Below, piece after piece: positions 1 to 11,400 of a stretch of 64,000 nt of DNA. This stretch comes from Oreocharis arfaki (lineage: Eukaryota > Chordata > Aves > Passeriformes > Paramythiidae): assembly GCA_013398015.1 (NCBI GenBank), contig VZRR01013402.1, forward strand, positions 954,360 to 1,018,359, written 5' to 3'. The notes beneath the pieces are model-generated. The model was not told the origin of the DNA, did not search any database, and saw only the letters and a list, made by a program, of their open reading frames with translations. The position numbers were made by a program, and so were the translations under genes. Every line of letters begins with the position of its first letter. The stretch's first letter is position 1.

Positions 1-909
1 GTCACATCTGGAGGGTGATGGTCAAAGGTTCAGAGCCCTGATGGACATCAGAGGCAAGTGATGTCCCTTTTGGGTCTGTATTGGGACCAGTGCTACTCAC
101 TGTCTTCGTTAATGACGTAGACAAAGGGCTTGAGTGCACCTTCAACAAGTTTACAGATGACACCAAGCTGAGTTGTTTGACACACCTGAACGATGGGATA
201 CCATCCAGAGAGCCTTAGACAGGCTTGAGAAGTGGGCCCATGGAAATCTCACTAAATTTAACATGACCAAGTGCAAGGTGCTGCATCTGGCAGCCCCCAG
301 TAAGAACACAGGCTGAGGGATGGACAGATTGAGCGCAGCCCTGATGAGGATGACTTGGGGGTGGATGAGAGGCTGGATTTGACCCAGCAATGTCCACTCA
401 TGGCCACAGAAATCCAATTGTATCCTGGGCTGCCTCAAAAGCAGTGTGGCCAGCAGGGTGAGGGAAGTGACTGCTCTGGTGAGATCTTACCTGGTGTGTT
501 CTGGGATCCCAAGCACAGAGATAGAGCTATGGGGAAAGGCTGAGAGAATTGGGGGTTTTCGGCCTGGAAAAGAAAAGGCTTTGGGGTGGCCAGATTGTGG
601 CCTTCCAGTACTTGAAGGGAGCCTACAAGAAGAATGGAGAGGGACATTTTACAAGGGTGAGTACTGACAGGACAAGGGGGAATAGCTTCAAACTGAGAGT
701 AGGTTTAGATGAGATATTGGGAATAAATTCTTTACTGTGAGGGTGGTGAGGCACTGGAACAGGTTGCCCAGAGAAGCTGTAGTTGCACAATCCCTAGAAG
801 TGTTCAAGGTCAGGTTGAAGCTCTGATGCTACCTGGCTGTCCCTGCCCGTGGCAGAGGGACTGGAACTGGGTGATCTTTAAGGTTCCTTCCAACCCAAGC
901 CATTTTATG
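1..909 (+). mobile_element. CR1 LINE, 3' part (5' end outside the window)
   Basis: This is a degenerate copy of the 3' part of an avian CR1 non-LTR retrotransposon in sense orientation. Landmarks run in the usual CR1 order. First come reverse-transcriptase remnants (bases 90-240, with relics of the 'asserts a GPVLF / FADDTKL' region). Then come the 'CTGGAACAGGTTGCCCAGAGA' type block near 750-775 and the conserved 3' tail (GGTTCCTTCCAACCCAAGCC near 880-900), ending in short ATTCTATGA-like repeats. Several frameshifts and stops show that it is dead. It lies upstream of the first visible BVES exon, presumably in a BVES intron. Confidence 0.85.
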
Positions 910-917
910 ATAATCTT

Positions 918-1480
918 CTATTATGAAATGAGTGACCAGATAGCTGAGGATGGTGACTATCCTCTACCTTAATTTCAATAGGGTTTTCAACACTGTCTCG
1001 TGTAAAATCCTGATAGCGAATGTGTTGAAGTTTGGCCTGGATGAGGACACAGTGAGATGGACTGAAATCTGACTGAATGTCTGGGCTGAGTGTGGTAATC
1101 AGAGGCAAGAAATCTAGTTGGAGGTGTGTACTACACGTACATTAGTGTGTGGTGTGTAACCTCGGGGCTGGTGCTAGTCCCAGTGCTCTTTAGCATCTTC
1201 ATTCATGGTCTGGGTGCTGGGGAAGATGTGTACCCTGATGACACAAAGCTGAGAGGAGTGGCTGATAGGCCAGAAGGTTGGAAACCATCTGGAGGGACCT
1301 CAGCAGGCTAGAGAAATGGGCCAACAGGAACCTCATGGAGTTCAACAGAAAGTGTGGAGTACCGTACCAGGGGAGGAATAATCCTGTGCATCAGCACATG
1401 CCACGGACTGACCTGCTGGAAAGCAGATTTGTAGAAAAGAACCTGCAGGTCCTGGAGGAAGAATTGAACATGAGTCAGAA
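918..1480 (+). mobile_element. CR1 LINE fragment lacking its 3' end
   Basis: This is a second sense CR1 copy, directly after the first. It covers reverse-transcriptase sequence again, from remnants of the 'FNTV(S)' block near 975-1000, through 'GLVLVPVLFSIFIHGL' (1165-1215) and 'DDTKLRG' (1237-1257), to the '...LNMSQ' block at about 1470. It overlaps in content with the first copy, so the two are separate insertions or a rearranged pair. It stops before the normal CR1 3' tail, which is unusual because CR1 copies are normally truncated at the 5' end and keep the 3' end. Confidence 0.75.
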
Positions 1481-2293
1481 ACTTGCCTCTCTCTCTTCTT
1501 TTCTGCCGTTTTTTCTTGGTTGCATTTCCTTATTCTCTGTTCTATGCATATTTTATTTTATTCATTGTCTGATACTTATTGTTCTAATTCGTCTTCCTCA
1601 CGGCAAATATGCAAGTTTTATTCAGGCTGCCTCTGCTTTCAGGAAGGCTGTAATATTGTCTCATCCCCTGCTTGCTTCATTCAGGGAAGATTTCCAGGCT
1701 TGGGATTTCAGCCAGCATCCTTTCCCTCATTGCTGCTGCCTGAGTTTGGGTGGGCTCTTAGATGTGGGATGTTTGGCTGGCAATGGTTTTGGGTTTTTTT
1801 CCCCTCCCTCATCACATGTGGTTTCAATATATTTGGTTTGTTTTTCAGGACTTGCTTTTCTACTGCAAGCAAGCCAAGAAGCTCAGGGATGAGAGGGGCT
1901 CCCAGGAGAGCCTGAGAGATAGCCAGAGTGACGCATGCATGTGGTGTGAAAGACAACCTCATTTTTTTTTTCCTCTGTATAATTCTTGTCCCAGTTCTAT
2001 TCACTATTGCATCAACAGAAGTCTCAGAAGGCTCCTTGTGTGTGATTTTATGTGCCACTTGGATGGAACAGCATTCTAAAGCACCAGTGTGCCAGCCTGG
2101 CTAATTTTAGATAAGGTTTTGGTCACCATGTCTTGGCAGCATTTGTGGATAGACATCACACATTTACCACTTCTTTCCTTGCTTAAGCATAATGGAGCCA
2201 AAGATGTTCCTCAAGCCAAAGCACATGTGCAGTCTTACCCGTTTTTAACTTATTCATCTGTGTTTATTGGTGTCTCTTGTTTTCCCAATCTAG
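1481..2293. other. BVES intron sequence, nothing recognised
   Basis: This is unique AT-rich sequence between the CR1 remnants and the first visible BVES exon. It ends in a splice acceptor (TTTCCCAATCTAG at 2281-2293). The open frames here, up to about 200 codons when joined with CR1 sequence, have no recognisable homology and no splice logic. Confidence 0.6.
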
Positions 2294-2481
2294 ATCAAGA
2301 TAGAGAAGGAGCTTAGCAGCCTCTACAAGAGAATGTTTGAACCTCTCCATGTGCCTCCAGAGCTCTTCCAAAGACTAACTGGACAATTCTGCAACATTCA
2401 GACTTTAAAGACAGGTCAAGCCTATGCAGCAGAAGATAAAACATCAGTTGATGATAGGCTAAGCATCCTGCTGAAGGGGAA
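2294..2481 (+). CDS. BVES: BVES exon: start of the Popeye domain
   Basis: The exon follows TTTCCCAATCTAG and starts in phase 0 with IKIEKELSSLYKRMFEPLHV. It continues through the conserved LFQRLTGQF, YAAEDKTSVDDRLSILLKGK block. It ends two bases into a lysine codon (GGG AA) before donor GTAGGT. The length of 188 nt leaves phase 2. The IKIEKE start matches the residue pair just after the last transmembrane segment in vertebrate BVES, so the membrane part is encoded by missing upstream exons. Confidence 0.95.
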
Positions 2482-5400
2482 GTAGGTTCTATAAAAGCTT
2501 GGGGAAAGTCATATGCTTTGTGTCATGGTTGAATAAATTAGAAAATTATTGAGGTTGTAATTGTTTGTGGCATGTTATTGTCTACAGTCAAATAGTCTAT
2601 GCTTATAGACTACTTTGTGACACTGTTCTCAGGTGACAGTGATATCTCTTACTGGGAGCATATTGTGTATCCACTTATGTGTGCAGCTGCGTGGATTTCA
2701 GTAGGACTTACATTTGTGTAATACCAAAGGCAGTGTCTTGGAAAACAAGCAAGAGATTTGTCTCAGCCTCAGATATCTAAGATATCTGTCCATTCTCAGG
2801 TTTTAAGGTTAAAAGATATAGTGCATGAGGGAAGGAAAAGTGTCCGTCCAGTAGGCTTTAAAACATCAGGCCTTTGGAATTGGTTCATTGCACCTGTACA
2901 CGCAAGTAGAGTGGGGCAGGTGTACTGCCCAGAGGCAGACAGAACCCAGGTGAGAAAGGGTAAAATACATGTAGTGAAAAAGACTACATGGCCAAGCTGT
3001 GGTCTTGAAACTCATACTAAATTCTGGCCAATATTTTCACTAGTTTCTGTTGACTGCAACAGTGACGCCAGGCTTCAGTGTTTTTTCACTCATTACCACA
3101 AAGCAACTTACCTAAAGGAAGCCTGACTCTGGTCTGGCTATACAAGACAACCTTTCTCATGCTGAATAACTATGTTTTGTGGATATATGCCATGTTCATC
3201 AGTTCTCTATTTGTCTGGCAGCCTGTTCTGCTTGGAATCGGTGGAGGTTTAGGCAGAAAACAGGGTAGCTCTGGGAGTGATATTCCAGAAGATGAACGTA
3301 TTTTTTCCTGTTACCTACTGCTTTACCATTGTCAATAGTCCTACCCAAATTTAGATTATATTAATCGGCCTCCATGATTTTGAAATGTTGTTTCATACGT
3401 TTTTATTTTCAGAATGAAGGTGTCTTATCGAGGGCATTTTCTGCATAATATTTACCCCTGTGCCTTTATAGATTCTCCTGAATTTCGATCAACACAGATG
3501 AACCGGGGTGAGAAATTCCAGGTACATTTTGTTTTGAATGTCACTGCATATGAGCTGGTGAGACCACTAAAAAATAGAGTATAAATTTGATCAAGAGTGA
3601 ACTGTTTGACTTGCATAATTTTGCTAACCTTCTAGTACAGATGTTTGAAGATGGACCATATCAAGAAAAACTTTTAAAATTAAATGCTGCAAAACAGTAT
3701 TATGATGGTGTGTATTAAGCAGTCTGGATTTTGCTATTCTATTCTCTTTCACTGTTTCCAAGTTTATTTTGAGTTAAGAAATTGTTCAGGACAAATAATT
3801 TAAGAGGCAATTTTGATGGAAAAAGAGATTATATGAACAGGTCTCATCACCAGTTCAAAAAAAGAAAAGGGAAAAATCATTATTTTAATAATGAAAGTCT
3901 AGAAGTTCAGGCACTAGTAATTAGAAATTGGTATTTATAAAAGTGTACTAATACCTCTGTCATTTTGCAATTTGTTAAAGAAGCATAAGCTGAACACTAT
4001 CTCAGTATTTTGAATAAAAATATTCATATGGGGAACAATAAGGGTATATGTCTCTAGTGGTGTAATTATGCTGGTATATTAAAGATATTTTATTATCGTT
4101 TGGGGGGTGGAATACTGTTAGAGAAGGGTTTTTTCTCCATAGAAATGGCAATTTTGCTACCTCTTACGTGATGTTCTTTAGCTAGATATGTGTAATAATG
4201 ACCCGACTGTGACTGACTGATGCATCCACACTGATACCATGGCAGGAGGGGAGGGAGGCAGAGCAGTGCAGACTCTAAAATCAGTGATTGGTGTCATATG
4301 TTCCAGTCAAACATTAGGCTTAGCGCCAGGGGGAGAGACTTGTCCAGATGCATTCATTTCGCAGCAGTGAGGCCCCCACAGCCTGGCTGCCCTCTTGGCA
4401 CAGCCCCATTCTCTTGGAAGCAGCTGGATACGAATCGGTCCCTCTCAAGGGAAAAGGGTCATGCCTCAGCTTCTGCCTGCCTTAGAAGTTACTGTAATCT
4501 GTAGCAGTGTACATCCTTTACTCGTGGGTTCTGCTTGTTGCTGCCATGCAAACACCGACAGCCTTGCTGTTTCAGGAGCACACGGATTCGTTCAGTCTTA
4601 AGGACCCCATCTGCTGGTAATGCTGGCAAATTCTTCCTCAGCCTGTGGGCTTGTATTACAGTCTGTGCAGTTAAAAATCCATGGATATATGACAGTTTTC
4701 CATTATTTCTTGGACTTTATGGGTTTTTAATTTTTTTTCAGGACATAGTGTTATCTTGTAAAAGTAGAGAGCATCTGATTTTCATTCATTCACAGATGCC
4801 TGACTTCCACTTGCAAAATATGCCCTTGGATATGACCAGTGTGGGTTTTGGTCTGTCATTGCCCTCTGCTGGCACAGGGGGATGAGCCTGGCAGGTCTGG
4901 CCTCCCATGAGAGGGGGCAAGCTCCCCTGTAACTACCCATGACTGGATTATCAATAACTGAGCAAACAGAGCCTTGGCTCAACTGCTGCAAGGTTGTACT
5001 TCTTGGATCAGCAGGGCTAACAATTATGGGAGAAATATGGAATTTTTTTTTTTTTAAACCCTAAAATCTCATTGCTGGAGACCTTTGGGTGATACCAGTT
5101 GTTCCTGTTTGGTGACAGTGACGTAAAATAAAACCAAGCTACATATAGGGCTATTGCAAGTACTGTTATCACTATAGGACTGACTTCATATATTAATTTC
5201 CTCTCACATAAGTGCTTTTATGGTTTGGGAACTCATGAGAGATTTTCCCCTGTTATTGTCCCCTAGGTTTTCTGAAAAACAAACTGGCTACACATATTAG
5301 TTAAAAATATAATGATAAAAAATAGCTGAGAATTTTTACATTTGTAAATACCACGTTCATAACAAAGGGATACCAAAAAGCTTTATGGCTTTAAGAGTTA

Positions 5401-8400
5401 TTTTAATTGGAGGCACAAATAAAATGATATCACTTATTTAAAAAAATGTTTAAATGTGCTCATCTTAAAATATTTTTAACTGTGCTGATTCTGAGCATGT
5501 ATTTTTTTTTCAGGTCACCATTATTGCAGATGATAACTGCAAGTTCCTGTGCTGGTCCAGGGAAAGGCTGACTTACTTTTTGGAGTCTGAGCCATTTCTT
5601 TATGAGATCTTTAAGTACCTTATTGGCAAAGATATTACAAATAAACTTTATTCATTGAATGACCCAACCTTAAATGACAAGGTAAGCAACATAAGTTTTG
5701 TTTGGGAATTTTCCTCCCACACACAAACGTGTTTTCGCTTCAATTTTAAATGCTCTTAAAGCACCTTATTTTAACCTGCTGCCATCAGCTGCTGAATGCA
5801 CACTCGTGGCCTTTTAGTGCCAAGGTGTGAGTCAGTGGCACATTTCTGCCAGAAGCAATACTGGTTAGAGTTAGCACAGTAATGTACAAGAAAGATGAGT
5901 AACTGAGATTCAGAACTGATCAGCTTGTGGAAATATTTCTAGCTAACGATTAGACATGATGGTGAATAGCTAAAAAGGTGCTTCTGCCTGGGTATCATTT
6001 CTCACTAACAAATGAGTGCCTTTGTAAAAAAAAAAGCTTCAGGGTTTTTTTCTTTAAAAAAAATTTTACTGGGGGCAAACAATTATGTAATACTGACTGC
6101 TAGTAAGAATAATTTCAATATGTTTTTGAGGGTTGCAAATGCAAAAAAAAAAGCAAACATTATGTTGATATGGTGCAGTTAGTGGAAAGAATAATGAAAT
6201 ACATATAAGATATAAATAAATATAATTATCTGTAAAACATTGAGTTGTTTGAGTATAACTTGTTCTTTGGCTGTAGAGGGAGTGTGTTTTGGGTGTCCTG
6301 GTAAGTGGTTTGGGTGTACCCATGGACATATGAACCATCTTGGTTTACTTTCATTTTGTCTCCTTACTTATTCCTCATCATATCTTTGAAGAGTTAAGAA
6401 ATCCAACAGGTTTTGCCCCTCCTTTCACTTAAAACCTGCACACTTTAACTTCAGTTTGTACTGAGTCTTTGTTTTTAGTTGTAATAGTCACATAAATTTA
6501 AGATTATTGTAGCTGGTTTATTATAGTAAGTTTTGAAAATGTATGTTGTAAAAATTGAGTGAGCGTTTGGGAAATTTATAGTATCTTTTTATTCTTCCCA
6601 AAATAAAAATCGTGCTGGAGGAGCTCTTCCTACATAACTTAGGATGAGAACTGTCAAATAAATTCTTAATTTTCCCATTGCCAGCACTCTATGTACATGT
6701 CATCTCTCACAAGCTTCACTGTCAAATATAAATAATATCAGTGTCTTTAATGCCTTTTAACTGGAGCCAATCTCATCAGAAAATATTGTGGTTGACTTCT
6801 GTACATGGGGGATAATGGAAATAGATTGAGTATTGATTATTAATGTTCGAGATGGTAGTAAGAAGGTAAAATTATCAAATCATTATTTGTTGGAAAACAG
6901 AAAAGTATTAATTTATTTTGTAATGAAGCTTGTGATTTTCTCTTACCTAATGAGACTTTCACTAGTGTTGGGAAGGTAGTCATTCCTTCCTGTATGAAAT
7001 AGGATACTAGTTCCTGACTTTTAAAATTCAGTAGAGTGGAGTTATCCATTTTAGTCTTGTCATTGATTGCCACCTTCCACATATGCCTAAAATAGCATTC
7101 TGACTCGTAGTAATACCTAACAAGGTGCAATGTATGGCTTTATATAAGTGTTTTAGTGCAAAGGCTTCTCAGGAAGGCTACTCAAAGCAAAATGGAAGCT
7201 CCTCAGACCATCTGACAGGCAGAGGATAATGTTCACCTGATGCATTTAGTCTGCAGTAGAATCAAGAGCCAAATGGTTGTCTACTGGGAAGGAAAGACAT
7301 TCATCACTCTTCTAACATGATGAAATGAAAAGCCAGGAAAATGAACATGTTTCTCTTAAGGTGTAAATTGCCTCTGTATATAGCATGTTGTTTTGTTTAG
7401 CAAGGAGGATCAGGTTCACCATAAAGACTACATTTAATTGCAGAGCATCACACTTAAATAATGAATTACCAGATAAGAAACCCTAAGCTTTCTGTTAGAA
7501 AATACATGAGAATTTCAATACAAAAGCGAATTGAAATTGAATAATTAATGTGCAGTTTAATACTTGTCAATGTTCCAACTCCAGTATATTACTGGCACTT
7601 TCTATTGTCATTTAAATTGATTTACACTGCATAGAATCTTCTCCTATAACAATTTTCTTGTATAATCATAGCTGAGACCAGAGCATCTATTACAAGGGAA
7701 ATAGTAATTTTCCATTTTTATTTTAATTTGCTTGATATACTTTTTTAAAACAATAATTGTTTTCTTTTTTAGGCTTCAAAGAAGATTGATCGACAGCCCA
7801 GCCTTTGCTCTCAGCTCTCTGTGATGCAGATGAGGAACAGTATGGCCAGTACCAGTGACAGTGAGGATGGCTTGCAGATGTTTCTTCGTGGGACGTCCTC
7901 TGCATCCTCTCTTCGTGAGTGCTCAGAATAGTTTGTGCCTGTTTTGAACACGGCTTGGGTTGACCATTGGAGACTACTGCAGGACTCCTGTTGCCCTCTG
8001 TGGGAGCAGACTGCAGCTTTTTGGGTGCTGCTGTACATCAGCTAAATGAAGGGACCTAACTGTAGGGCAGTCATTAGATGCATGAAGCTTTGTGTGCTAA
8101 ATGAAGATACCTCACATACATGCTGGAAAAAGAAACCAACGTGTGGTAATAATCTTTGGCATAATATTTGTGTTTAGATGTAATATGGAATGTTTACAGT
8201 AATGGGGCAAAACTGAATGTGCAGTGCTGGTCACAGCAGTATGTCCTTTGGTCTGTGACTGGTGCTTGTAGAAATTTAAAAAACAAACAGAGCACTTCCC
8301 TTCAGCAACTTGATGTTCTACTTTTCCTCCTGAGATAGTTTGTGTTGGCAAGGTTTGGAGAAATGTGGTATACAACAAATAGTTTGATGTCACCTGGAAA

Positions 8401-11400
8401 ATCTCCAGATATCTTGTCAGGCTCTCCTCTCCAGTGCTTTGTATGACAGAAGTAGTAGAGAACAGATGAAGTGAGAGAAGAAATGACATCTGACATTTTT
8501 TCTTCTATTGTTGTAATTTATTCCTTTATGGAAACATTCTAAATTATTCTTTCTAGGCTTTTGCTGTCGTTTGTTTTTAGTTCACCTGAATCTAAGCATC
8601 AACGTTAGCCTGGATTCTGAAAGCAGCCTTTGAATCAAAAAGCCACAGAGGATGCTCAATGTTCACATTTGGCATAAGCTGTTAGTTTAACAGCATTTAA
8701 AAGGATCACGTAGGATTATTTTTTTTGATTTTGGAAGTATTACTTTTTAGTGATTAGAATTCAAATATATGAGGAAAAAAATCAGTACCAGTTATCTGTT
8801 ATGCTGAGGAAATGTTTTCAAGTATTTGCATTTTTCTGTTTAATTATCTGTTTTCCATTGTGTTCCTCACAGTTCTCATCCAGAAACACCTTCACCTAGG
8901 CTTGGGGGGCCTATCTGGTTTTACTCCTTAACGTTGGTGTAGTCTGCGTGCCCAGATAGATGGAAGCAAAAGCCCTGCTAGTGCTTCACCCTCCTAGAAC
9001 ATCAAGGGTGACACCTGGGATATAGTTTGAGGAAAAATCCAGTGTTGTTTTCTTTTTCTCCTCCATTCCCTGCAAGGACATTCAGAATCACGGTACAGTT
9101 GAGGCAGTAAGGGACCTCTGGAGATCACCACGTCCAACCTCATGTCCAAAGCAAGATCAGCTAGAGCAGGGTCATGCCCAGTCAAGCTCTGAATACTTCC
9201 AAGCTGGAAGATTTCACAACCTCGCTGGGCAACTTGCTCCAGGGACTTACCACCCTCATGGTGAAAAAATTTCCCTTATTGCAACTCATGCTTGTTTCCC
9301 TTCTTTCTTTAGTGCATGCCTCTGAGAAGAGTCTGGCTCTCTCTTCTATGAGTCAGATCCCCTCGGAGTCTTTTGTTCCTGAGGCTGAACACACCCAGCT
9401 CTTGCAGCCTTTCCCTCACTGCTCCAGCCTCTGGCCATCTTGGTTTTACTACACTGCTCTCACTCCAGTATGTCCATGTCTTTCTTGTACAGGGAGGCAC
9501 AAAACTGGACACAGCACTCCAGGTCCTGTCTCACAAATGCCAAATGGAGGGAATTAATCTCTTTCATTGACCTGCTGGCTATGCTCTTGCTTATATGGCT
9601 CAATATATGCTGCTGATGTGGCCCAGTATATGGATGGCATTCTTCACTGCAGGGGCACTCTGCTGACTCGTGTTCTATTTTGTGTCCACCAGGACCTCCA
9701 GGTCTGTTTCTGCAGAGCTGCTTTCTGACCAGTTGGGGCTTGGGCTGTAATGCTGTGTAGGTGTGTTGTGTGCCAGGTGCAGGGATTTGCCTTTCATGAG
9801 CTTGTAGTTTCTGTCAGTTCTCTTCTCTTTTTCTGGTGGCCTGTCCAGGCTCACTGCCCTACCCTGTGAGCAGTTTCCCTCACTACCTGGCTCTTGTCTG
9901 TGAACTTGGTGGGAGTGCATTCCATTCCATCATCCAGGTCATTCATATCTTGAATATTATAGGCCTTGGCATTGGCCCTTGAGGACACTGCTGGTAACTA
10001 ACTACCTGACAGCTGATTTTGTACTGCTGTTCACCACTCTGTAAACTTGGCAGTACAGCAGATTTTACACCCAGGCTGTAGTCCATCTATCCAGTCCGTT
10101 TCTTACCCATTTGTCTGAGAGGATTCAGTGGCAGACTGTGGAGGGCTGTGCTACTGTCCATGTAAACAACATCCACTATACTCCATTCATCCCAAAGCCT
10201 GTGATCTCACCACCAAAGGTGGAAGGTGACCAGAGTGTCAGATGCAATCAGCATCCGTAATGGCTTTTCCAAACACCTTTCTATCCCTTGTGTGCTTGGA
10301 CATGGCTTCCAGGAAGACAAGCTCCATAATCTTCCTGGGAACCGAGTTTAGACAGACAGGCCAGTAGGTCCCTGGGTGTTCCATCTTGCCCTTCATAAAA
10401 ATGGCTGTGGTGTTGCCATTTTCATTTGTGTCCCCTGACTGCAATCATCTTTCCAAGATGATAGAGAGGGGCCTTGTGATTGTGTCAGCCAACACTTGGC
10501 ACCCTTGGATGCAGCCCATGTGGTTCCACAGTCTTGTGTTCACCCTGACAGCTTGAGTTGTTCCTAACTCAGTCCAGGTTTCCTGTCAGTCAAGCATCAC
10601 TCTCTGTCTCTACCACTGGATGCAGAGCAGACCTCAGGACCAACCTCTAAAGCAAAGAAACCCCCAAACCAAAAAAGTTATTGAATATCTCAGACTCTTT
10701 CATGTTTCTGTGTCCTGTGCATCACTGAGCTCTGGCCTCATAGTTTCCCTGGTCTTTTTTTTGTTGCTGATTTATTTATAGATGCCCTTCTTGTTGCCCT
10801 TCACTGGATCCAGGTCTAGCTGAGCATTTGCTTCCCTCATTTCATCACCGCATGCTTAGGCCATGGGTCTGTATTCCCTCCAAGGAGCTCATCCGCGCTT
10901 GCACTGTGTGTGTGTGTGTGTTTAAGATCTGTCAGAACTTTCCTGTTCCTCTATGCTAGTCTTCTACTGTGCTTGCTCAACTTTCTGTGCACGGGAATGG
11001 ACTGTCCTTCTGTTTTGAGGAAGGTTTCCTTGGAGATCAACCATCTACCCTTGGGTCCCTTTGCAGGCCATGTCCTGTGGGTTCCTGCCAAGTAAAACCC
11101 TGAGCAAGCCACAGTCCCTTGTCCTGCAAGGTTGTAATTCCACTATTTGTCTTGCACACCTGTCAGTATCTTAAACTCCACCAGCTCCTGGACGCTGCAG
11201 CCAAGATTACCAGCAGCCTTCAGCTCCCTGATGAGTTCTTCCTTGTTCATCAGTGACAGGTCCAGCAGAGCGCCTTCCCTAGCTGACTCATCGATCACTT
11301 CTGCGAAGAAATGGTCTGCTACATTCCAGAAATCTCCTGGACTGCCTGCTCCCAGCCCTGTTGCCTTGCCACCACATACTGGGGTGGTTAAAATGCCCCA

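Noticed and set aside
1278..1892. 204-codon open frame on the + strand
   Set aside because: Its first 60 codons are CR1 reverse-transcriptase remnants and the rest runs into unique intron sequence rich in hydrophobic residues from T-rich DNA.
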